Source of the DNA: Endomicrobium sp.
GTDB lineage: Bacteria; Elusimicrobiota; Endomicrobiia; Endomicrobiales; Endomicrobiaceae
Assembly: GCA_031278405.1 (NCBI GenBank)
Contig: JAITKL010000017.1
Span: 1-5,115, forward strand
Length of the DNA stretch: 5,115 bases
Direction: 5' to 3'
A program made the position numbers and the translations under genes. Positions within the stretch are counted from its first letter, which is position 1. Every line of letters begins with the position of its first letter. The notes beneath the pieces were generated by a model that saw only the letters and a program-made list of their open reading frames with translations, was not told the origin of the DNA and did not search any database. Positions 1-5,115 of the stretch are shown here, piece after piece.

Positions 1-1652
1 TTAAGGTGGTAATATTTATATGTCGCATAATAGACAAAACTTTAAGAAAGAAATCGTTAAATGATACTTTCCACTATCCTAAACCGTCAATATATCCATT
101 CTGGCATGGAAATGAATTCCCCATGTTGATGTCAAATCAAAAAAGAAATATAGTTATTATGGTAAGTTTTTCAAAAGATGGAGAACTTTTATCGCAGGTT
201 TTACAAAGTTTTGGATATTTAACTGTCAGAGGTTCTTCTACAAGAGGCGGAGCAAGAGCATTGATTGAAATTATAAGATATGCTCACAAAGGGTATTCTT
301 CGTCTTTTGCCGCCGACGGTCCAAAAGGACCTCGCCGACAGTTAAAGTCTGGCGTTATATATGTGTCTCAAAAAACAGGCATGCCTATAGTTCCAATAAA
401 TTGTTCTCCGAAGAATAAAATTATTTTGCAAAATACTTGGGATAAGACCATAATCCCTCTTCCTTTTTCAAAAACTATTCAAATTTATGGAGAACCAATT
501 TATATAAATAAGGAAGATGACATTGAAGAAAAAAGAGTTTTAGTTGAACAAAAACTGAGCAAATTAAGCGAATTTACAGACAAATATTACTGGGAGAGGG
601 ATATGTCAAAATATCTAGAATATCATCCTGCTCCCAAAATTTTGATAGTTCAACCAAGCAGAGTAGGCGATATTATTTTCTCGCTTCCAACACTTGCAGC
701 CATCAAGCAAAAATATCCGCATGCAAGAATCAGCTGGATAGTTGATGAAAGATGTTATGAAATTTTGGATGACAACCCTCTCCTTGAAAAGATTTTTGTT
801 TGGAACAGAAAACAAAAATCTATTAAATATTATATACATTTAATGAAAAGTTTAAGAAAACAAAAGTTTGATTTAAGCATAGATTTGCATGGGCTTGCAA
901 AGTCTGCAATGCTTGTGAAGCTTGCTGGAGCAAAGTTTAAATTAGGTTCGTCTTCCACTAATGGCATGAGGGAATTTTCTTGGCTGTTTTCAAGAGAAAT
1001 TAAATCTAACAGTAATCATCATTGTGTGGAACGCCATTTTAAAGTTGCGAAGTATTTAGATTGTGCAGACGAAATTAATTATCCTATACATATACCTGAA
1101 GAAAGTCTCAGAAGCATTAGAGATAAATTACTGAAAGAAAATGTAAATTTAGAAAAAATAATAGGCATACATGGTGGCGGAGGCTGGATTTCCAGAAGAT
1201 GGGGAACTTTTAAATATGCAGCTTTGGCTAAAAGGTTGAAGGTTGAATTAGAAGCTGATATTATTCTTATCGGAGGCAAGGAGGGTGGGAGTAGCGAGGA
1301 CGGGCTTAATGAAGAAATAATTTCTGAATCTGGCGAACATATAACAGATATGACCGGAAAGATTACTTTAAAAGAATTATGTGCCTTTTTGCAAATATGT
1401 AAAGTTTTTGTTGGCAATGAAGCAGGTCCTATGCACATAGCTACGGCATTAAATGTTCAATCCGTGGCTATACTCGGACCTACTGACGCGAAATGCACAG
1501 GACCGTATAATGGGAATACAAAAATTATACAACATAAAATGGAATGCCAGCCTTGTAGAAACAGAAATTGCATAAATCCTAAATGTATGCAAGCTGTAAC
1601 GATTGACGATGTTTTTGAAGAAGTAAAAAAGAAGTTTTATTTAAATAAATGA
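1..1652 (+). CDS. Fused DUF374/LPLAT-like acyltransferase + family 9 glycosyltransferase (heptosyltransferase type), 5' partial
   Basis: Bifunctional envelope-glycolipid enzyme, probably on the cytoplasmic face of the inner membrane. Numbering here starts at GTG 6. The frame is open to the left edge and residues 2-9 look like the end of a hydrophobic N-terminal segment, so the true start is probably upstream. Residues ~25-190 carry DUF374 motifs in order: FWHG (32-35), SFSKDGE (54-60), VRGSSTRGG (74-82), ADGPKGPR (103-110), TGMPIVP (124-130), then WDKTIIPLPFS. LpxJ, a lipid A secondary acyltransferase, belongs to this family. Residues ~210-548 are a GT9 unit: SRVGDIIFSLP with the probable catalytic Asp222, IDLHG (292-296), HGGGGW (389-394), GNEAGPMH (470-477), and a C-terminal CxPC...C...CM pattern typical of heptosyltransferase II (WaaF). 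The acceptor and sugar are inferred, and a non-heptose sugar is possible. Oddities are the fusion itself, NEAG where N/D-D-S/T-G is usual, and an internal start at 603. The TGA stop overlaps the next ATG. Confidence 0.9.
   Translation, partial: KVVIFICRIIDKTLRKKSLNDTFHYPKPSIYPFWHGNEFPMLMSNQKRNIVIMVSFSKDGELLSQVLQSFGYLTVRGSSTRGGARALIEIIRYAHKGYSSSFAADGPKGPRRQLKSGVIYVSQKTGMPIVPINCSPKNKIILQNTWDKTIIPLPFSKTIQIYGEPIYINKEDDIEEKRVLVEQKLSKLSEFTDKYYWERDMSKYLEYHPAPKILIVQPSRVGDIIFSLPTLAAIKQKYPHARISWIVDERCYEILDDNPLLEKIFVWNRKQKSIKYYIHLMKSLRKQKFDLSIDLHGLAKSAMLVKLAGAKFKLGSSSTNGMREFSWLFSREIKSNSNHHCVERHFKVAKYLDCADEINYPIHIPEESLRSIRDKLLKENVNLEKIIGIHGGGGWISRRWGTFKYAALAKRLKVELEADIILIGGKEGGSSEDGLNEEIISESGEHITDMTGKITLKELCAFLQICKVFVGNEAGPMHIATALNVQSVAILGPTDAKCTGPYNGNTKIIQHKMECQPCRNRNCINPKCMQAVTIDDVFEEVKKKFYLNK
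592..605 (+). promoter_or_regulatory. Possible internal ribosome binding site and start codon for the free glycosyltransferase domain
   Basis: GGGAG at 592-596 is followed by a 6-base spacer and an in-frame ATG at 603-605 (Met200 of the fused protein). This falls in the linker between the acyltransferase and the glycosyltransferase domain, about 11 residues before the first beta-strand of the latter. The spacing is as good as that of the phosphofructokinase gene and better than that of the two downstream glycosyltransferase genes. It could give a separate GT9 protein of about 349 residues, a normal length for a heptosyltransferase. The coding sequence here (Trp-Glu-Arg) would give a purine-rich string anyway, so use as a start is only a possibility. 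Confidence 0.35.
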
Positions 1653-2578
1653 AAATTTTAATAATCAAACCAAGTTCTTTCGGCGACATTATTCAGGCTG
1701 TGCCATGCGCAAACGCTTTAAAACAGGCGTACCCCAGCAGCAATATAAGTTGGGTTGTTTTTAAAAATTTGGAGGGTGTGCCTAAACTGTGTTCTGATAT
1801 TAACGAAATTCTAAGTTGGAACAGGCGCAAAGGCATTAGAGGTTTTTTCAATGTTTTAAAATCTATAAGACGCACGGAGTACGATATAATAATAGATTTG
1901 CAGGGTCTTCTAAGAAGCGCGTTTCTTGCAAAATTTGCCAAAGCTAAAATTAAAATTGGCGCTCCCGGCATGAAGGAGTGCAGTAACATTTTAATCAAAG
2001 AAGTTTATCCAGAAAAAGTTAATATAAACGCCACATTAAGAAATCTTGAGACTCTTCGTTTCCTAACAGGAAAATCTTTTCAGCCTAAAGTAAATATAAA
2101 TATAAATATAAATGTTGACAACGTTTTAAACAAGAATGGAGTCTCAAAAGATTTTATTGCATTTGTTCCATTTGCAAGAGGAAAGGGAAAAAATTGGAGC
2201 ATTGATAATTATCATAAGCTAATAGGTTTAATTAAAAACAATTTTGCTTATATGCAAATAGTTGTATTGGGAGCAAAATCAGATTTCGGCAAAATACAGT
2301 CAAGCAAAGTCATAGATTTGTGCGGTAAAACTTCAATAGAAGAGCTTGCAGGTATATTATCAAAAAGCAAAGTAGTTGTTGGGGCTGACACAGGTCCTAT
2401 GCATTTGTCGGCTGTATTAAATGTTCCATCTATATTTATATTCGGACATTCTGACATAAATAAAACCGCTCCTTGCTTAGGTAGATTTTCTTTGCTTATA
2501 AATAAAGAAAACAAAGATAATATAAACGCTGTAAAACCTGAAACAGTCTTCTTGGAAATAGAAAAATGGATAAAATAG
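1649..2578 (+). CDS. Family 9 glycosyltransferase, heptosyltransferase (WaaC/WaaF-like)
   Basis: Cytoplasmic or peripheral inner-membrane enzyme likely to transfer a heptose (or related sugar) from an ADP-sugar to the growing LPS inner core. Its 309 residues are near the usual family length of about 320-350. The N-terminal Rossmann half starts MKILIIKPSSFGDII, with Asp13 where WaaC has its catalytic Asp. It continues with IDLQG (82-86), the acceptor-side motif. The C-terminal half has GKGKNW with Lys181, and ADTGPMHL (246-253) with Asp247 and His252, the nucleotide-sugar site signature. No signal peptide or membrane segment is seen. It resembles the GT9 half of the upstream gene (WNR, IDL-H/Q-GL), suggesting duplication. 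The ATG overlaps the upstream TGA by 4 bases and no close Shine-Dalgarno is visible, which fits translational coupling. A hexanucleotide repeat encodes Asn-Ile repeats in the inter-domain linker. GT9 membership is sure; sugar and acceptor are inferred. Confidence 0.9.
   Translation: MKILIIKPSSFGDIIQAVPCANALKQAYPSSNISWVVFKNLEGVPKLCSDINEILSWNRRKGIRGFFNVLKSIRRTEYDIIIDLQGLLRSAFLAKFAKAKIKIGAPGMKECSNILIKEVYPEKVNINATLRNLETLRFLTGKSFQPKVNINININVDNVLNKNGVSKDFIAFVPFARGKGKNWSIDNYHKLIGLIKNNFAYMQIVVLGAKSDFGKIQSSKVIDLCGKTSIEELAGILSKSKVVVGADTGPMHLSAVLNVPSIFIFGHSDINKTAPCLGRFSLLINKENKDNINAVKPETVFLEIEKWIK
2091..2114 (+). repeat. In-frame hexanucleotide tandem repeat (TAAATA x3 plus TAAATG)
   Basis: Four consecutive 6-base units at 2091, 2097, 2103 and 2109, the last with a G in place of the final A. 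In the reading frame they encode alternating Asn and Ile (NININ...), near residues 148-156 of the second glycosyltransferase, in the probable linker between its two Rossmann domains. As the unit is a multiple of three, gain or loss of a copy would change linker length without shifting the frame. Confidence 0.85.
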
Positions 2579-3492
2579 TTTTTTTTCATATGAATCAGCT
2601 AGGAGACCTTTTGTTTTCTCTCCCAGTTCTTAAAGCCGCCAAACAGGAGCTTAATGCCAAAATATATTCTGTAGTTAAATCATCGCTGGAACCTCTTCTT
2701 GCAGCTTCTAATATTGTAGATGAGACAATGCCGAAAGATAGAAATATTGTAAAGTTTTTAAAAAAAGAGAAAATCAACAAAGTGATACTTTTTTCTGAAT
2801 CTCCGATTTCTTTACTTTATGTGTATTTATCTGGGATAAAAAGCAGAATTGGCTTTAATACAGCGTCTTTGAGTTTTTTGCTTACAAAGAAAATTGAAAG
2901 AATTGGTGTTCCGTCTTTGTTTAACAATAGAGAGTTGGGTTTTGCCGCAGGTCTTAAATCAATACAACAAGATTATGCAAGGATAATAAATATTTCTGAA
3001 AAAAATATAGAAAATGTAAAAAAATGGTTTTGTGATAATAACCTTGATGCGTCAAAGACAATTGCGATTTCAATAGGTGCGAGCAAAAGACGTCAAGACA
3101 AATGTTTAGAAGAATACAAATGGATTGAAGTTATAAACGTTTTATCAGAAAAGGGTTTTAACTGTGTCCTTTCAGGCGCTGCATGGGAAAAAGAAATTTT
3201 GAATAACACAGCTAAAAAATGTAGAATAGCTCCTAAAGTGTTTGTTGCTGAGAATGGTATTTTAGACAGTGCAGCTTTTCTAAAAAAGTGCGAGTTGTTT
3301 GCAGGCGTAGATTCAGGGGCTATGCATTTAGCTGCAGCAGTCGGAACAAAGTGCGTAGCAGTGTTTGGTTATACGGATCCCAGTCAAGTAGGACCTATGC
3401 CTTTAAAAAATCACATAGTGATAAAAAAAGAAAAGATTTCAGATATTACTTCTGAGGATATAATCTCAAAAGTTTTGCGAGTCGCAATATAA
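2566..3492 (+). CDS. Divergent family 9 glycosyltransferase (heptosyltransferase-like)
   Basis: Third GT9 unit in the cluster, 308 residues, probably cytoplasmic and acting after the two upstream enzymes in LPS core or related glycolipid assembly. Visible family marks are the N-terminal strand and loop HMNQLGDLLFSLPVL with Asp14, and the C-terminal GVDSGAMHLAAAVG with Asp249 and His254, followed by AVFGYTDPSQVGP. It lacks the D-x-Q/H-G motif of its neighbours (the matching strand reads VILFSESPIS), and the usual K-R-W-P stretch is replaced by a region with Lys179-Cys-Leu, so its acceptor or donor may differ. The start at 2566 is preferred over ATG 2590 because the later start would remove the first beta-strand. 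The gene overlaps the end of the preceding one by 13 bases, with only a weak GGA (2554-2556) upstream, so coupled translation is likely. A T8 run lies at 2579-2586. No terminator follows. Family call is firm; exact substrate unknown. Confidence 0.85.
   Translation: MDKIVFFHMNQLGDLLFSLPVLKAAKQELNAKIYSVVKSSLEPLLAASNIVDETMPKDRNIVKFLKKEKINKVILFSESPISLLYVYLSGIKSRIGFNTASLSFLLTKKIERIGVPSLFNNRELGFAAGLKSIQQDYARIINISEKNIENVKKWFCDNNLDASKTIAISIGASKRRQDKCLEEYKWIEVINVLSEKGFNCVLSGAAWEKEILNNTAKKCRIAPKVFVAENGILDSAAFLKKCELFAGVDSGAMHLAAAVGTKCVAVFGYTDPSQVGPMPLKNHIVIKKEKISDITSEDIISKVLRVAI
3475..3487. repeat. 13-base palindrome (6-base arms, 1-base centre)
   Basis: TTGCGA-G-TCGCAA is a perfect inverted repeat covering the last codons of the third glycosyltransferase. 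Its left arm is also the -35-like element of the possible promoter for the next gene. The right arm GTCGCAA recurs at 3529-3535 and 3764-3770 in the phosphofructokinase gene. The arms are too short and lack a T-tract for a terminator; an operator is conceivable but unproven. Confidence 0.35.
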
Positions 3493-3503
3493 ATAATTAT
3501 AAA
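3475..3503 (+). promoter_or_regulatory. Possible sigma-70-type promoter for the phosphofructokinase gene
   Basis: TTGCGA (3475-3480) and TATAAA (3498-3503) are separated by 17 bases, matching four of six and five of six consensus positions. Transcription would begin near 3510, leaving a short leader that contains the ribosome binding site. The -35 element lies inside the end of the upstream gene. AT-rich sequence yields -10 matches often by chance, so this is tentative. Confidence 0.35.
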
Positions 3504-3515
3504 TAATAAAGCTAA

Positions 3516-3520
3516 GAGGA
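3516..3520 (+). promoter_or_regulatory. Ribosome binding site of the phosphofructokinase gene
   Basis: GAGGA lies 6 bases before ATG 3527 and directly abuts the in-frame ATG at 3521. This spacing decides for 3527 as the start; using 3521 would leave no spacer and would add only Met-Asn. Confidence 0.7.
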
Positions 3521-3526
3521 ATGAAC

Positions 3527-5115
3527 ATGTCGCAAAAAACATCATGCATTTCAGAACTTCAAAGTGAGAGAGTAAAGTTTAAGCCCGAGCTCCCAGAAGT
3601 GTTAAAAAAAGGAGTGGCTTCCGTAAAAGCTGTGAATGGAAAACCGACGCATTCAGTTGCTGACCAAGTCAAACTAAGAGAGCTTTTCAAAAATACTTAC
3701 GGGTTGCCGATAGTAAAATTTAAAAAAAGTGCAAATTCTGTTGCTAAAAAGAAAATAATAAATGTCGCAATTGTTCTTTCAGGCGGACAAGCTCCCGGAG
3801 GACACAACGTTATAACAGGTCTTTTTGATGGCCTTAAGCATGCAAATAAAAAGAATGGGTTAATAGGATATCTCGGTGGACTTTCGGGAATTCTAAAAAA
3901 GAGTTTTAAGAAAATTGACGAAAAAGTTCTTGTACAGTATAGAAATACTGGCGGTTTTGACTATATACAATCTGGAAGAACAAAGATTGAATCCACCGAG
4001 CAGTTTTGTTCAATAAAAGATAACTTGGATGTATGCAAAGTAGACGCTTTAGTAATTGTTGGAGGGGATGATTCTAACACAAACGCTGCTATGATTGCCG
4101 AGTATTTGAAACAGGAAAATGTGGACAAATGCATAATAGGAGTACCTAAAACAATTGACGGTGATTTGAAAAATAAATATATAGAAACATCGTTTGGTTT
4201 TGACACCGCAACAAAAATTTATGCTGAACTTGTAGGAAATATATGCAGAGATGCAATTTCAGCTCAAAAATATTGGCATTTTGTCCGCTTAATGGGCAGA
4301 AGCGCTTCCCATGTAACTTTAGAAGTAGGTTTTAAGACACAACCTAATATTGTCTTGATCAGCGAAGAAATTTTAGCCAAGAAAATGACGCTTTCAAAAC
4401 TCGTTGATAGCATTGTTGAAGTTATAATTAAGCGTTCACAAGACGGTAAAAATTTCGGAATATGTTTGGTGCCGGAAGGGCTTATAGAATTTATACCCGA
4501 AATGAAAGAGTTAATTGCTACATTAAATGATATTTTGGCAGAAAACGTTGATAAGTTTACTACAGAGTTTTCAAGTATGGACGAAAAGAAGAATTTTGTA
4601 TGCAGCAAGCTCTCAAACAGACTTTCAGATTTAATGTGTTCTTTGCCGGCAGGTATAGCTTCTCAGCTTATGTCAGACAGAGATCCGCATGGAAATGTTG
4701 CCGTATCTATGATTGAAACAGAAAGACTTCTTATTGAAATGATTCAAAAAAGACTTGCAGAACTAAAAAAGAAAGATAAATATAAAGGCAAATTCTCAAG
4801 CGTAACGCATTTCTTTGGATATGAGGGACGTTGCGGATTTCCTTCAAACTTTGATGCAAACTATACATATGCTCTTGGTTATAATGCAGCAGCTCTTATT
4901 CTTAACAGTCTTACAGGGTACATGTCTTTTGTAGGAAATCTTCTAAAAGCTCCTAAGCAATGGGAGTGCGGAGGTATTCCTATAACTATGATGATGAATG
5001 TCGAAAGAAGAAACGGCAAAGATAAACCTGTTATTCAGAAGGCATTAGTTGATTTGAATGGTAAACCGTTTAAAGAGTTTGTAAAAATGAGAGACAAATG
5101 GGCAGCTTCTGAGAG
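3527..5115 (+). CDS. pfp: Pyrophosphate–fructose 6-phosphate 1-phosphotransferase (PPi-PFK, long type), 3' partial
   Basis: Cytoplasmic glycolytic enzyme that reversibly phosphorylates fructose 6-phosphate to fructose 1,6-bisphosphate using PPi. The visible 529 codons run open to the right edge; long-type (plant beta-like, spirochaete, chlamydial) enzymes are about 550 residues, so only a short C-terminus is missing. Motifs in order: the SVADQ...NTYGLPIV N-terminal region, LSGGQAPGGHN (84-94), GGDDSNTNAA (179-188), PKTIDGD (207-213) with the catalytic-loop Asp211, MGRSASH (256-262), PEG (316-318) and GYEGRCGFPSNFDANY (431-446). Asp182 and Lys208 are the residue pair that marks PPi rather than ATP use in this family. 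The start at 3527 is supported by the GAGGA site. It follows the glycosyltransferase cluster after 34 bases without a terminator, so read-through transcription is possible alongside its own promoter. Functional call is very secure. Confidence 0.96.
   Translation, partial: MSQKTSCISELQSERVKFKPELPEVLKKGVASVKAVNGKPTHSVADQVKLRELFKNTYGLPIVKFKKSANSVAKKKIINVAIVLSGGQAPGGHNVITGLFDGLKHANKKNGLIGYLGGLSGILKKSFKKIDEKVLVQYRNTGGFDYIQSGRTKIESTEQFCSIKDNLDVCKVDALVIVGGDDSNTNAAMIAEYLKQENVDKCIIGVPKTIDGDLKNKYIETSFGFDTATKIYAELVGNICRDAISAQKYWHFVRLMGRSASHVTLEVGFKTQPNIVLISEEILAKKMTLSKLVDSIVEVIIKRSQDGKNFGICLVPEGLIEFIPEMKELIATLNDILAENVDKFTTEFSSMDEKKNFVCSKLSNRLSDLMCSLPAGIASQLMSDRDPHGNVAVSMIETERLLIEMIQKRLAELKKKDKYKGKFSSVTHFFGYEGRCGFPSNFDANYTYALGYNAAALILNSLTGYMSFVGNLLKAPKQWECGGIPITMMMNVERRNGKDKPVIQKALVDLNGKPFKEFVKMRDKWAASE

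Noticed and set aside
20..64. ATG at 20 preceded by AAGGTGG, resembling a gene start
   Set aside because: The frame ends after 14 codons at a TGA and is out of frame with the acyltransferase domain. The conserved domain is read from the other frame, which is open to the window edge.
318..331. Perfect 5-base stem with A4 loop (GGTCC-AAAA-GGACC)
   Set aside because: It lies in the codons of the conserved ADGPKGPR motif, has no following T-tract and is mid-gene, so it is best explained by the protein sequence rather than as a terminator or regulatory hairpin.
1079..1438. Reverse-strand open frame of 119 codons inside the fusion gene
   Set aside because: It is the antisense shadow of a clear GT9 coding region, its protein is low-complexity Ser/Pro/Leu-rich without family motifs, and no ribosome binding site supports it. 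The same holds for the other – strand open frames at 615-839, 1693-1998, 2248-2589, 2595-2780, 3961-4206 and 4264-4608.
2579..2586. T8 run at the start of the third glycosyltransferase as a phase-variation tract
   Set aside because: Eight Ts in AT-rich DNA is common, it encodes part of a normal hydrophobic beta-strand (Val-Phe-Phe), and nothing else suggests a switch.
3493..3526. Possible terminator between the glycosyltransferases and the phosphofructokinase
   Set aside because: The 34 bases contain no stem of useful length or G+C content and no T-tract.

Overview
The window is strongly AT-rich bacterial DNA (roughly one third G+C by eye). Four genes lie head to tail on the + strand with almost no intergenic space, and nothing convincing is encoded on the – strand. 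The gene content indicates a diderm (Gram-negative-type) bacterium that makes lipopolysaccharide. The long-type pyrophosphate-dependent phosphofructokinase, the base composition and the acyltransferase–glycosyltransferase fusion would suit a host-associated or anaerobic lineage such as Elusimicrobiota (Endomicrobium-like). That lineage call is a recollection-based guess, not something the sequence proves; spirochaetes and other AT-rich diderms with this enzyme are not excluded.

Layout. From the left edge to 1652 there is a two-domain protein whose N-terminus probably lies upstream of the window. Its first ~190 visible residues are a DUF374 / lysophospholipid-acyltransferase-like domain, and the rest is a family 9 glycosyltransferase (heptosyltransferase type). 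It overlaps by 4 bases (ATGA) with a second family 9 glycosyltransferase (1649-2578), which overlaps by 13 bases with a third, more divergent one (2566-3492). After a 34-base gap comes a pyrophosphate–fructose-6-phosphate 1-phosphotransferase (3527 to the right edge), missing only its last few residues.

How the genes fit together. The first three genes look like one translationally coupled unit for finishing lipid A and building the inner core: an acyl-transfer domain of the type used for secondary lipid A acylation (LpxJ is a DUF374 protein), plus three heptosyltransferase-fold units that probably add successive sugars. The phosphofructokinase is a central-carbon enzyme using PPi instead of ATP. 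It has its own good ribosome binding site and a possible promoter overlapping a 13-base palindrome at the end of the preceding gene, so it may be transcribed independently as well as by read-through. No terminator separates it from the glycosyltransferases.

The points most worth a second look are the acyltransferase–glycosyltransferase fusion with a well-placed internal start between its domains, the atypical active-site motifs in the first and third glycosyltransferases, an in-frame hexanucleotide repeat in the second, and the palindrome/promoter before the phosphofructokinase. I see no mobile element, CRISPR array, RNA gene or defence system, and no gene-free stretch longer than 34 bases.
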